A DNA stretch of 64,000 nucleotides from Membranipora membranacea (taxonomy: Eukaryota; Bryozoa; Gymnolaemata; Cheilostomatida; Membraniporidae): positions 19,402,948 through 19,466,947 of the forward strand of contig OU612071.1 in NCBI GenBank assembly GCA_914767715.1, read 5' to 3'. Each line of letters starts with the position of its first letter. The stretch's first letter is position 1. The notes under the pieces were generated by a model. The model did no database searches and was not told the origin of the DNA. It worked only from the letters and a program-made list of their open reading frames with translations. Positions 10,939 to 22,989 of the stretch are shown here, piece by piece. The position numbers and the translations under genes are program-made.

Positions 10939-11829
10939 TTTCGGTGTGACTTCACATATGTCTCTGTTTATACCTTTCGCTATATGCTAAAGGTCTCTTT
11001 GGTTGAATCCAGTCAAGGAGTAAGGGGCGCAGTCGAGATTGAAAGATTGTTCTTCAGATTCAGTATCCTTTTCGATAATAGTGAGAGAGGTCATCATCGA
11101 GTGAGGCAGTGCGCTAGATAGATCTGTGTCTTCATGATACACCATTCAAAACTCTTTCGCACTTTTCGATCCCTTAAATATCAGGTCAGGTATAGTACTC
11201 TGCAGCAGTTCTTTTAACCTGTTCGGCCTGTGAAACAGTTCAGAGAAATAACATACATTTAATACTAGCACTTCATTGACCTGTAATGGAAGTGTTACTT
11301 GCTGGCAGTAGGAGTTGTCTTCAAGCGTTCATGTATAACCTTGGCTCGCATTCAAACTGTTTCAAGCACACATTTTGTCTCAATCTCAACAGGAAAAGTT
11401 ATAGCATATATCACTGACAAAATATGTGATCATTTGATATTATATTATATCAATACATTAGACATATACATGTACTCACATTTGTGTCGTCTCATTAGGG
11501 TAGCCAGACATAAGATCTTTGTAGAGTTTGTATAAATCAGTGTACTTCATAATCTGATGATTAGCGATGATCTTAGACCTTACTATGTTACAGAACAACT
11601 TGAAGCCTTCTGTGCTGACTGGTTTTATCACCGCTTCACTACAACACGAAAAAGTCAAAGCATGATATTAAGTCAAGTCAGAATGAACCAAAAGTTGATC
11701 AATCCAAGCATAATGTTGTCGTTATCTTATCAATTCCCAAATATGAATACACGTGCACCCGTGATCTAGGAGAACAACTTTGGGTTAGTGATATTATAGT
11801 ACATATTGTCTAGCTGTATAGTGATATGA

Positions 11830-12600
11830 CAAGAAAGAAATTGGATTTTGGTCCACGTTTCCAAAGTTTCCAAGTGCCAAAGAGGGTAATGATTTTAGAC
11901 CCATTGCCCTCACCTCTGTGGCCATGAAATGCTTCGAACATATCAGTTTTGATGAACATCAGTTTGCATATCGAGAAAACAGGAGCACCAAAGATGCTCG
12001 TTTATCACTAGATTATTTTTTCCGTCATCACCTAGAAAAGCCATGTAAATATGCCCGTATACTTTTTATAGATTTTTCATCATGTTTTAATACGATAGTG
12101 CCATCTATTTTACTAGATAAACTTGACAAGTTAGGAGTTCCAACATATCATTAACTTTTATTAATTCATTTTTGACGGATAGGCAGCAATTTGTACGCTT
12201 GGGTAACTCTCAATCCACCCCTTTAAACTGTGATATTGGATGCCCTCAGGGTTGTGTGCTTTCACCAATTTTATTTTCTATATACGCCGATTTTATTCAA
12301 ACAGAGCATGAGAGTATCAAGATTTTAAAATACGCTGATGACATGGCAATCATAGGGCTTTTGGATTTTAAAACTGATGCATCCTTTTATTGTGATGCCA
12401 TTGAGGAAGTTTTAGAGAAATGCAAATCTGTCAATCTTTTAATTAGGAGTAATCACATAATGCCTTAGATACGTACGAGCAGATTTTTACAGAGTTTTGT
12501 ACCAACTAGTATAAAAGTTTTAAACAACAGAGCATTCCATGAATAATTGTAGTTTGTCTTTGACAAAAATACCTAATAAATCTAAATCTAAATCTAAAAA
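11830..12600 (+). mobile_element. broken non-LTR retrotransposon (CR1/L2-like), 3' part
   Basis: Frame 11918-12154 carries NDFRPIALTSVAMKCFE, then QFAYRENRSTKDA and ILFIDFSSCFNTI. After a frameshift, 12172-12468 carries the next blocks: CPQGCVLSPILFSIYAD and KYADDMAIIG with the YADD catalytic motif. These are conserved reverse-transcriptase blocks of the CR1/L2/Jockey type. A stretch between KCFE and QFAYR is deleted. After the last frame, about 110 bp of 3' UTR lead to a tail of TAAATC repeats ending near 12600, as expected for non-LTR elements. The 5' part, including the endonuclease, is absent. Confidence 0.8.
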
Positions 12601-12786
12601 CAAAAGTTGAGAATGGGTTGAAGTTAGCTCACGCAAATAATATAGTAGTTAGTCAGGCAGGTCAATCTGTGACAATGCAAGTTATTCTAGGTAATCACAA
12701 GCTAGCTTTGGTTTGGACTACCGAAGAGATGAGATCATTTAGCAGCAGTTAAAGAGTTATGCAAATCACGTACATAAAATGTATCA

Positions 12787-13062
12787 CACTGTATTGGGAT
12801 GTTTTCTTGAACTGCAAATTTAATTAGCCTATTCATGAATTATCGAATTATTATTATCTCCACTGTGGTTATGCAGCAACCTGCTGGTGTAAATTGTCAA
12901 GTGTCTTATCAGTATCAATTAAAAGTTTGACAAATTGTTTAAATTTGTGGCATCAGGTCAGGTCGCCAGCAAAACCATGTGGCCAAGTTTGTTGTCACCT
13001 CACTCAGATTGCTGCAGGATTCATATTATCATTACCTTAGTCATATTGTCATTACCTTAGAG
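12787..13062 (-). repeat. partial copy of the foldback-element interior
   Basis: Shares TATCAGTATCAATTAAAAGT, TTGACAAATTGTTT and GGGATGTTTTCTT with the element at 26746-29184, in reverse orientation to its left arm. It retains a roughly 140-bp segment (compare 27991-28127) that the right arm of that element lacks. At the end an 18-bp motif, TCATATT-TCATTACCTTAG, is duplicated (13026-13062). Confidence 0.6.
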
Positions 13063-14900
13063 AAGCAGGTCAAAGCAGGACTCTCTCGTTATTTTACTCT
13101 CTGCACATTCGATCAGAAAAATGTAGCCAGAGTTTTATTTACAAAGTTTATCGGCTATCAATTCATTTTCACTACTATACTGACTTACGTGGGAGATGTA
13201 GTATATATTATATTCAAGTACTGACTTTTCAAGAGGATATGTAAGTTTAATGTTTTATTATACTTGTTTTACTATTATTACCTATGTATTATTGTAATCA
13301 TTTTGTAAGAGAAGGCGACTGAAATTAATTGTGACAATTTTCTTTACTTATTTTTCGTTACTTTTCACTGTAGAAACCTGATGGATCAACTAGTATGTAT
13401 GCCTGACACACTTATTAGATCGAGAAGAGACCTAACCATTCACCATTTGTAAGTTGAATCAAAGGAACTGTTGCGTCAGAATTGCGCTATTCCATAAAAC
13501 CACTAGAAGAGGCAGCAATAATTTAGACATGCACTTCCCGTTACTTATAAGAAAAAAAATATCTTGAAATTTAATTAGTCGGTTATTAAAAAAAATATAT
13601 GGCAAGTCTGATACTTTTCCAGGCAGGTCTGAACTGGATTCCCCAAAGCTATAGTTGTTGTTGTTACATTGCCATGGTAACACCTGAATGATTCGGCTTC
13701 AATGCAAACATTGTGATGTGACACAATGTTTGCTGCAGACCACAAATGTTTATAGGGAATTCTGATCATACCAAAAGGCTAATATGACATACACCAGTGT
13801 TATAGTTTATATTACCCACAGATTGTTTCCATCAACAATTATTCAACATACATCCTTCACTCAATGAACTAAACTAGGTTTAGTTCATTGCTTCACTGAT
13901 GATAAAATGATGAATAGTGTGTCTTGTTCATAGCTTGAAAGCTATTGCAATCATCCTAGGCAAGTGTTTGTATAACTGTAATAAACTTATTTTCATAATG
14001 ATAGATTTAGATAAAGAAACAACTGCTTCTCAAACAGTTAGTTCAATGATTTGAATAAAAAAAGCCCCCAACAACAGTCTGTTTATTTATTTTAGCACTA
14101 TGGTGTAAAATTGTTTGGAATACAGATGTATTTGTATAACATGCGTAGTTCATAGATTGAAAAGTTGCCAAGAAAGTTCTCATTATTAAGCTGATTATGG
14201 CTAGGAGGTTCGCCATCGCTGATTCGAGGTTAAGTGATGGTGAGGGCGATAATTATGCTTTGGGGCGGCTATAGACGCTTCCATCAAATAATGATCGATG
14301 AATCAAAGGCAATATTTCTCTTGGATGGAGTGGCGAACAGCCAGCGCAACCTGGAGAGTTAGCAGCTGCGCAGTCGTGGCAAGACCGCCAGGGATGTTTG
14401 CCAAAAATCCTTCAAAGTAAGCTGCTGCCAGGAGTCTGAAGAAATAAAGGCAATGTGTGCTGAGAAAGGCTGTGATGCTAAACACACTATTGCATGATAG
14501 ATGATAAACAATTCAAACACCTAAAAAAATTGTTGTTATGAGTGCAAGTTAATCAGGGTTGCTTGTTGGTCAGTTGTTTTACGCATTCTGATAATGAACC
14601 CAAACAATCTCATATCATTGAGTGGAAAAAACCAATATTTCTAAATTCTTGGAAAACGTTCAATCACGCAGTAGCTACAGACTCTCAATATATCAAACAG
14701 CTTCATCTGCTGCTCATCATACAGCATTAGCCTCATCTGTTGGGTGGCCTAGTTTGCTAGAATAGAGTTGAGTGAAGTAATTCACATTTTGACGATGATT
14801 ACTTAACATCGTCTAGGACTATTCTGCAATACTGCTACAGTTTACTCAACCAAAATTTAGGTTGTAATATTTTCTAGTTTGCGAAATCCATGAAAAAATA
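13063..14900. other. intergenic, one short perfect hairpin
   Basis: No gene is supported; open frames of 60-75 codons show no family resemblance. A perfect 12-bp inverted repeat with a 3-bp loop lies at 13864-13890 (AATGAACTAAAC, TAG, GTTTAGTTCATT). Confidence 0.3.
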
Positions 14901-14905
14901 CTCAC

Positions 14906-16666
14906 TATTTTGCGAAATCTGGAAAGCTGAGATGCTGACCCAGATTGTATATCCTGGTCTTGCATCTCTTCTGGAAACCACTCATCATCGGCAAGAATAT
15001 CAGAGACTGTATCATCTGTGTCAGATTCTGGTTCAGAACACCCATCCTCTATAATAATTAATTCCTATCATCATATCAAAAGATACATTACAGTTTCAAA
15101 GACGCTGTAATTTTCCATAGTTGCTTTCAATTCATCATGACCTTCATTCGGGTGGTTGTGCACTCATGTTGCTGCATAGAAATGAATTATAAATACACAC
15201 CAAGTGCACCCTATAGACACTAAAACAAACAAAACGGCATCATTTTCTTATGGCAGATAAAATTTACTATTATGGATAATAGTGTCAAAGATACTAATTG
15301 ATATCACAGAGTAAGGATATACAGAGCGACACTTCAATGATAGTTATAGTGCCTGTGGTTTATGATTCACTGGGGGAAAATTGTGCACAGCTGGATGCCG
15401 AAAACTCATTATCTCTATATGTTGTAATGTCATTTTTCTTGCAGACATCTCTACCTTTGATGGGCCACAATTCATTCTGTAATTTATCCTAAAGACTGAT
15501 TTCCAACTTTGTTGGAATTTCCAACCTTCAAGCTATACACCTTATTATTGTCATTTTTTGCTACGATACATAGGCTATGAGCTATCTGTGTTTTTAAAAT
15601 GAGTTATAACAAATAGATTTACATGTGGCCTGGGTCAATACACGGACATTTCCTAATTTTTATGACCAGAAGTTTATCAATTGTCACACGTAAATCTATA
15701 TAATAAAACTCATTTTACAAATGCAGATAGCTCATAGCCTATGTATCCTAGCAAAAAATGACAATAATAAGGTGTATGGCTTGAAGGTTAGATATTCCAA
15801 CAAAGTTGGAAATCAGTCTTTAGGATAAATACAGAATGAATTGTGGCCATCAAAGGTAGAGATGTCTGCAAGAAAAATGACATTATAACATATAGAGATA
15901 ATGAGTTTTCGGCATCCAGCTGTGCACCACCAGTGAATCATAAACCACAGGCCCTATAACTATCATTGAAGTGTCCGCTCTGTATATCCTTACTCTGTGT
16001 TGATATGTTAGCTCAAGATGAAGACCACTAAGATAACACCATGTCAAAACATGACAAGCGAAATTTTGATTCACGCTACCAAATTTTCTTTACAAATCAA
16101 TCGGAGCAATATCAAGTAAGAGTACAATCATGGGTAGCACATAAATTATGATTCGTACCTGTAAAAGATGCCTGCGCATTGGAACTTGAATATGGAGAGA
16201 GAATATCTCTTACAATCCGTCTTGAGGCCCTAGTACTACCGCTGCCTTCCTCAGGCACTGCTGGCTCAGGGTTTCGAAGGGTTTACCAGCTCGAGGAACA
16301 GCATCTTTTTTTAACTTCAATCTAATCAAAAATCAACCAGAATTCAGAAAATGTGATAATAGCAATCATAATATAGTCTTGTCTGTTCGAAAGCGCATAA
16401 TACACAGGCATACCTGATGCCATTTCATATAATGTGATCAAGATGACTGTTTTTGCATGATAATGCAACACTAGTAGAAATCAGCGCTTTTGTACTCAAA
16501 ACAAAGCATTAATAGATTGTATTTTAGATGAAAGTATGGAAAATAATATACAAGTATTATAAATTGTGATTAACACTTACGGAAGTGGCTTTTATCCAAA
16601 GTGTTGAGAGTTTACATAGGCGTCCTTGCTGTCACGACCTGCTGCAATGCATCTGTTTGGCATACC
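14906..16666 (-). pseudogene. broken THAP-domain gene
   Basis: Three minus-strand exons are visible. Exon A, 16581-16666, starts MPNRCIAAG, the usual THAP start, but the second zinc Cys is replaced by Arg and TAA interrupts the exon. Exon B, 16159-16321, begins with LKLKKDAVP, which matches the end of THAP domains, then switches frame to RRIVRDILSPYSSSNAQASF. Exon C, 14906-15048, is acidic (SEPESDTDDTVSDILADDEW); exon B to C joins in phase through a GAG codon. All three have GTAAGT/GTACGA/GTGAGT donors. THAP domains are zinc-dependent DNA-binding modules, often in transposase-derived proteins. The middle THAP exon was not found. The nonsense codon, missing Cys and frame change indicate decay. 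Confidence 0.55.
15301..16006. mobile_element. 706-bp palindromic element in a THAP intron
   Basis: The arms are about 15301-15632 and 15683-16006, nearly complementary over more than 320 bp, with a spacer of about 50 bp. Outer ends read ATATCACAGAGTAAGG and its complement CCTTACTCTGTGTTGATAT. Neither arm codes for a protein; frames inside are shadows of each other. It lies between exons B and C of the THAP gene. A foldback-type non-autonomous DNA element is likely. Confidence 0.75.
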
Positions 16667-18317
16667 TACACAAAAAAACACAGTGATGGATGAAAAATAA
16701 ATTGAAGACCAACATCTTGAGTCAGAGATGTTGTTTGCTTTACCGTCATTTGTTGTTCCACCCATCAAAAACTATAAATAGCCACTTTTACTGGTCAAGT
16801 TTGCATTTTTACTGGATTGATTGCAGAGCAGCACCGATTGTATCATAAACACAATAAAAATGTGTCATAATTCTCGACAAAAAATAATTCAATCTACCAT
16901 ATCGAATATTATTTTCAATACTTACTTAGAGTATAGGTTGGCTGCTGCTCTGTCGATATGTTTATCCTAATGCAGAATAAGAGTATAAACGGGTCCGGAA
17001 GGAAGCCTATCATCATGCATATAATATCCTTCTATGAATGTTGACAGCTTTTGAAATCTTACCTGCTTGGCTTGAACAAGGCTTTTCAAATATATCATCA
17101 ATTATCGGATTGAAAGTAGTGCATCATATCATGCTGGTTGACTATTTGTTGTTTACCTAGCCTTTGAAAAATCACTTGAGAAATTTGCCGGCTCATCGAT
17201 AGATATATTGTCGAATTTACTATCTAATACCTTTCATTACCTAAACAGACTATAAAACTGCGTATCAATAGACAAACACAAAATACTAACATGTCATTGG
17301 CTAATCCAAAGACCATGCTGTGAAAGCAACCGAATTACCTAGTATATTCATAAGCAATACCAGAATAATGTTCCATTGGGTCACTCAAAAAATAAAGTTT
17401 AGCAAAATTTTTTACTTCTAGATGATAGACAATGTTTCAATTAGTGGACACAGAAGATCATCCCACTTAGTTTGCGAGATATGACAATTTGTATGAATTC
17501 AATAACATCACTATAATGCATGAATAGCGTTTGTTATTACTGCCTTGAGTCATGAGCAATAATATAAGGACCTTTCTACGTCACAGGGTCATTAACCAGT
17601 CACATCACTTGGGTTAAATAGAAAGCCATGGGCAATAACTATCTACTGCCCAACCCTTGGTACAGGGAATTTCTGACGCAATGGTCCCTTTAAGTTTTAA
17701 GAATTAATTCAGTTATATTTGTATCATAACAGTGTAATTATCACCCCTTCTATCATAGGTTAATTAATGCTGCTAGAGGCTACAATTTTTGAGAAGTATT
17801 TTTTGCCTAATTGGTTGGTTAAATTGTTATTTAATTCTTAGAATTTTATCCATGGCATTTTTTGTGGCTTTTATTATGTATTCTCGTCCTGTTTCTCTTG
17901 GGCTTTCAATAAGAGACTGCCTATAATCACATAAGATAACAATATATATCTGGGTAAAAGTTCTAAGAACTTACTTATATTTATCAAGGGTGCAGAGTTA
18001 GTTAAGTACATAATATAATACTAGTCTAGATACTACTTAGGTAAGCTGTACGGTATACTGCTTGGGCTTCGCAGTAGTTGACTTCCAACTTTGAGTGTTT
18101 AAGAGTAGGTTCAAGCATTTGGTTTGCAGGCATTGTCTGGAAGTTTCGACTCATGATGCAATACAAAGCTTGTGAAAAAGCATAAAGCACTCTATAAATG
18201 TTGCAGTTTAGTAGACAGTGGGATTTATCATCTGCAGGGATTAAAGTTGATTGCATGGTGGTGGTCAATTTAGGCTTTTATGGATGGCTGTACCATCTTA
18301 AAACAAATGAGCCTCAC
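16667..18317. other. intergenic, no gene recognised
   Basis: No supported coding region. A possible next exon for the gene at 18318-18647 was looked for at 18026-18232: an acceptor TTTAATCCCTGCAG exists, but the frame in phase stops after seven codons. Confidence 0.3.
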
Positions 18318-18647
18318 CTTCTTTCTTTTCCTGCAGCTCGCCAGTATCCTTACATGAGTGAACTTCTTGTAGCATTCCTCATGACAGTATACATCAAAGG
18401 CTGGTGCCAGTGTTCTAACTGTTGATGTGGAAGGAGTCAATGTGACAGGCTGCTCTTCTTCTTCTTTACTGGTGTTTGACAGACTCAATAGTAAATGCCC
18501 TATTGTCTTATACGGCTCAATTAGATCAGAATACTGCTGGGCATACTTCAATGCTGTAGATATGCATTGGTCAGATAGTTTAATAAGATTAGTATCCTGA
18601 TTTAGTGCAGGCAAACAATGGAGCATGCAGTCTCGTGCAGTTGCCAT
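18318..18647 (-). CDS. first exon of a repeat-associated Cys/His-motif protein
   Basis: The exon runs from ATG at 18647 to a donor AAGAAG|GTGAGG and is exactly 110 codons. It has an amphipathic first half (MATARDCMLHCLPALNQ), a patch of glutamates (SKEEEEQPV), then CHEECYKKFTHVRIL and a basic end CRKRKK. The H-x-x-C-Y-x-x-(F/Y)-T block occurs in large hypothetical proteins of marine invertebrates that accompany CXC-domain or transposon-derived regions, where it may bind zinc; I infer this from memory of such families. No in-phase second exon was found, so the gene may be truncated. Confidence 0.45.
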
Positions 18648-19590
18648 GTTTCATTTGACCATGCGCGTAGTCACATAATGTAAACAAGCCTATTTACACA
18701 CTTAGAATCATTATAAACAACATTGGCGTAGGAATACTCCGCAGAAGAAAGTAAAAATAATTTGTAAATCCTCAAAATTTTAATTGCATTAACAAGTTGA
18801 TCATGTTCGACTCTTAGCAAAGTTATGATTGTGAGTGTATCTAACTGTGTATATCACCAAACCCTGTTCCGATTGCAGTTTTGCAACATTTCACGAATTA
18901 TATGGTCAGCTCCTGCACTATATAACTCTAACATCTCTCTCGATGGAATTTTCATTTAGTATAGAATGTGTTTCTAGCTAAGTTGAAAAAAATGTGCGTA
19001 TATCAATCAGTTTGCATTGCGTAGCCGCTTTTAAATCTATTGTCATTGACAGAACTTCTACATGCAATTATGAACAATCTTCAAAATTGATTGATATTAG
19101 ATTCTGACAGTTGAGTTTCTTGTTGAACATTTAGACAGTCGTTGAACTTTTTACTTGTGCATTATGCAAAAGAATTGAGGGTCACTAAGATGCAAACACA
19201 TAGTATGATCCAAATGAAATTGAACTCATGTCTGTATGTTTTTGGTCTGCTTCTTACCACAGGGAACTGCTTTGTGTAATACACAATAAGAATTTGCCTC
19301 CATGAGGGCTGTCAATACTCACACGACAGTGCATCATTACTGCTATCCAATTATTTCAGGATTTGTTCAAACTGCCCTGACCTTTTCAGAAACTTTAAAA
19401 CAGCCAATCTTCAGTCTTCAGTAAAAGTAAATGTAGAGCCCCAGGTGTTATTTTGTCACATATATTTTTGTCAAAATGCGTGGATCTCATAACCACAGCC
19501 CCCACTGTTTCCTGTGAAGCAGGCCCACTCCATTTAAGATTCAATGGAGCTGGTTCATATGAAACAGAGCACCCAGCAAATGTTTTGGAA
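18648..19590. other. intergenic, no gene recognised
   Basis: Overlapping short frames on both strands at 19395-19656 have no splice context or recognised motif. Confidence 0.25.
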
Positions 19591-19629
19591 TTCGGATATC
19601 GATGTGGAATCATAACCCACTCTGTGACC

Positions 19630-19945
19630 ACGCACTGTAGTCCAGAAGACACCTAGCTATAAGTGCTCAAAAAAGGTGTTTACTTTAACGAGATGGGGGC
19701 AATATGAAATTAAATTTTTCTAGATCAGAATTTTATGCTGATTTCAAATATCTGGTTTCTACACCTCTCAGTCTGCCAGTTAGAAAGTTATCCAGGGTTA
19801 TAGTCCTGAATTAACGAAAAGCTATCGTTCAGTTCATTATGACTGAAGTGGGCAACAATTTGGCAGCATTTATATGTGAAGATAGGTTGTGTCAATATTA
19901 TGTCTTAGTTCTACACCTCTAAGCTTGTCAGTTAAAGAGAAATTA
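19630..19945. repeat. dispersed repeat with ACACCTCTCAG motif
   Basis: The segment contains GTAGTCCAGAAGACACC, GGGGGCAATATGAAATT and TTTCTACACCTCTCAGTCTG. It recurs in diverged form at 19845-19945 and, in reverse orientation, at 22180-22330 (GGTGTCTTCTGGACTAC, GAGAGGTGTAGAAAC). Non-coding. Confidence 0.55.
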
Positions 19946-20059
19946 AATTTTTAAACTTTAAAAAATGGGGGGATAACTCTTATTATTGCTTTATAATCCC
20001 ATTGTTTTGCCTGTTATGTAATGTCTGATTTGAAACCTCACCGTTCGAGCCTTGATATT

Positions 20060-20158
20060 ATAATGTACATACTGTATATATACTGTATATATATTGTATA
20101 TATGCTGTATATATACTGTAGATATACTGTAGATATACTGTATATATACCTAGATACT
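20060..20158. repeat. TACTGTATATA microsatellite
   Basis: About nine imperfect copies of an 11-12 bp unit (TACTGTATATA, TACTGTAGATA). The open frame through it is an artefact of the repeat. Confidence 0.85.
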
Positions 20159-20433
20159 ACATATATTGCTTTGTTTAAAAACCACTACGGCGTGCATCCA
20201 ACCAATTTCTATCAGCTCGCACAATATAAATTAGATAGGGCTGATTGCCTCTGACAACCGTGTTGAACAACGCCCAGAGAAGATTTTGTAGCTCAACTTA
20301 GAGTCAGTGGATATAATGTATTCAATGACATTGGCTAATGTCTGAACAGAAGAGAAGAATCAGAATGAGTCAAACGGGAGTACCATACCGTAACTTTGCC
20401 TTCCCTAAAAAAGTTTATAATATCACCAAGAAG

Positions 20434-20576
20434 GAAAATTAGAGAAAGATTTTATTCTGTATGGTAGGCCTGAATAGCACATGTCATAACGCTTCTTGTT
20501 TTGATTTTGAATTATTCTAATCACATTCAGTCTCTCTCTATTCATATTATATAAATTGTTTCCCTTCTTGGTGACG
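20434..20576. repeat. short inverted repeat, possible MITE
   Basis: TATCACCAAGAAGGAAAA at about 20434 pairs with TTTCCCTTCTTGGTGA ending near 20575. The interval is small and the outer ends are unclear. Confidence 0.3.
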
Positions 20577-20699
20577 TCTTTTGAATAATTAGCGCAGGGC
20601 TCTGATAGTTCTCGCGGTCTCAGACTTTTAGCCGCTCTGACTTATTCTGTACATCAATATGTTTTCCAAAATATGGCTAAGTTTGATGCATTTTCAATT

Positions 20700-20872
20700 G
20701 TAATCACCACAGGGCTCCGGTGGCCGGGACTCAGCGCACTACCCTGCCGGGGGCATAGGCGGCCCCCTGGACCTCCGGCCTGGTTGGCATCCCCCTACCT
20801 CATATTTCCACTTCTAACACTGTGCGTAGATATCCCATCCTCAACCGCTGAGGCACTGGGTGGGAAGAAATA
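20700..20872. other. CpG-rich patch
   Basis: GC-rich sequence (CCGGGGGCATAGGCGGCC and surroundings) stands out from the AT-rich neighbours. Frames on both strands are open for about 60 codons only because of composition. It may be part of an unrecognised repeat. Confidence 0.25.
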
Positions 20873-20879
20873 GATAACC

Positions 20880-21605
20880 AGGTGTATTATCTGAACTAGA
20901 ATACATTGTTGGCCTTTGAATCTCAATCACATGAAACAGCTGCTTGAACAGAGTTGCTACCTAAGAAATGATCAATACTAGAATCTCAGCTATATATATT
21001 AAATTCATGTCTGTGAAATTTCCAGTTGCCTCCCCTACACCCCAGTTGCCATCACTATCGGATGGTCACCCCCACACAAAAATGTGTACCCATCACAATG
21101 GATTATTTCTTATTAAAAGGCACTGTGTCAAGTCCTCAAAATCAGGTGGGGGAGGGTGGCTTGTCAAGACAGGCTAAAAAACACCAATCACAGCAGCTGT
21201 GCAAATATAATATCGAGCAGAGCCTGCGGGACTGCGAGGGCTTTTGAGATGTTACGAGAGGCGGTGTTGGGTAACTTTGGGTCTTGAGAAGCAGTCATGT
21301 GGCCTAGTACACAGCCTCAGATCATCAGACAGAACAGAATGATTAGGTCAATACCAATACAAATAACATTACCAAAAGATTTTGATAGCCACTGGGTTAT
21401 TTTGCAAGCTATAAGGTGAATGAATTATGTCTGCAAGTGGTGAATGTGGTGGTTTCATTATATGCAAGTGGTTGAAAGTTTTACCCTTGAAGCTCCAGTA
21501 GCTGCTTCTTCCTTTGCCAGCTTCTCTCAATTCAGCCCTCTTACAAAGCAAACTGCGAGCTCTTATAGCAATGGTTGATTAAGAGGTCATAGGATTGATT
21601 AAGAG
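20880..21605. other. intergenic, no gene recognised
   Basis: Nothing supportable apart from the following tRNA-like sequence. Confidence 0.25.
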
Positions 21606-21610
21606 GAGAA

Positions 21611-21690
21611 GGAGGCAGCTCAGTTGGTTAGAGCGCCGTCCCTTCAGCATCCAAATGTTGAAGGTCGTTGGTTCGAATCCCACTGAAGTC
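21611..21690 (+). repeat. tRNA-like sequence (SINE head or tRNA pseudogene)
   Basis: Contains an A box-like AGCTCAGTTGGTTAGAGCG and a perfect B box GGTTCGAATCC with correct spacing, plus a TTCAGCA...TGTTGAA pairing between them. The 5' GGAGGCA does not pair with the 3' sequence as an acceptor stem, so it is not a working tRNA. A GC-richer body follows to about 21830, as in a SINE, but no simple tail was found. Confidence 0.5.
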
Positions 21691-21699
21691 TACTGACTG

Positions 21700-22612
21700 C
21701 TAAGGTTTGGTTGGACCCCCAGGTGTGCTCCGACCTGCCTGCAAACTGAGAGCAAATGGGCGCAGATATTGCAGCCTAGCCCCTAAGGCAACTAGTATTT
21801 CGCCGCCCATGCTTCAGGATGTGGCGTGTGATATGTCATCTGATTTTAATCAATTTTTAATCAGCATATACACTATAATTCCCTCTATTGGATTGAATTT
21901 GGTGGCTGTAGCCTTTAAAACTTTTTCTAAGATGCACTCACATCTCTCTGGATATACATTTGCTGACTTAAATTGACTTTGAGTCATAATTGTACCATGT
22001 CTCATAACATTTCACCATGCAGTAACATTTACAATATTGCTCCAATTCCTTTTAAACTGAGCTTAAAATGGATTAAATGGGAATATTTTGGTATTGTAAG
22101 GCATAATAATGGGATTCAATGGGCAATTATCAGGATTTATCTCCTCCCACATTTTTGAGTTAAAAAACTGATTTTCTACCAAACTGGCAAACTGAGAGGT
22201 GTAGAAACTATGACATAGTATTTAGACAACCTATCTACACGTGTAAACACTGTCAAATTCTTGCCCCCAAGCCGTTAAAGTAAACTGAAGGCTAACTGTT
22301 GGTGTCTTCTGGACTACTGATGTGACTATGCTCTGATATGACCAAGAAATATGGAGAGTATAAAAGCTCAGTTAGAACTGCTATCAAATCACATTTTCTC
22401 CAGATACCGGGCAGTGAACTAATTGTTTGACTACTCATAAGGTAAGTTATATAAAACAATTAGAATTTTGTTTCATAGATTTATCAATAGCTGTGAGGGA
22501 AGTCATATAGCTTAAGTCAAGATAGCCGAGTTGATTTAGTTTGATTACAAATAAGAAGACAGGAAATCTGGTTACAGTTTTCTGATTTGTTGAGAGAAAA
22601 TAGCTTGTTGCC
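21700..22612. other. intergenic, contains an inverted repeat copy
   Basis: No gene recognised. 22180-22330 is the reverse copy of the repeat at 19630-19800. Confidence 0.3.
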
Positions 22613-22616
22613 TTAA

Positions 22617-22983
22617 AGGGCAACCAAAGTTTCGCAGCGATGAACGAATGGGCAGTAAAGAATGTGCTCGGCAGCATAAGCTTTGTGCAAGATGCGGTGC
22701 AAAACTCAATGTAGTTGCTGACTCTATACTGGGTAACACTTCAGTTTAGGGGAGGTTCCAAGACATTGCTGTAATGATGATAGAGCACAGGCTAAATAAT
22801 AACAGGAACAGCAAACTGCTCTGTGGTATTCTATTTTAGCTGAGTTTGAGTACCTGATGGATGAAATGTTTCACAAGAATTCTGGCTGAATAATCATCCG
22901 AAATAGATGTTGTCTTTTTCCCTATAAAGAAGGTGCAATCTGCTATCAATCAATGAGAAGTTCTTTGAAACCCTGGTTGCCTT
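22617..22983 (+). mobile_element. TTAA-flanked MITE, copy 2
   Basis: About 367 bp, the same family as 10161-10537 and 61759-62135, in the orientation of the latter. Its ends are AGGGCAACCAAAGTTTC and GAAACCCTGGTTGCCT, more diverged than in the other copies. TTAA is at 22613-22616 and within TTTTAAA on the right. Confidence 0.8.
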
Positions 22984-22989
22984 TTAAAG

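Noticed and set aside
14303-14485. Minus frame FRLLAAAYFEGFLANIPGG as a further THAP exon
   Set aside because: The acceptor is good, but in the required phase 0 the frame stops after eight codons; the open frame is out of phase.
17560-17710. A MITE with similar ends near AAGGACC and GGTCCCTTT
   Set aside because: The end sequences agree over too few bases to call inverted repeats.
20021-20254. Frame rich in Tyr/Ile
   Set aside because: It is an artefact of the TACTGTATATA microsatellite.
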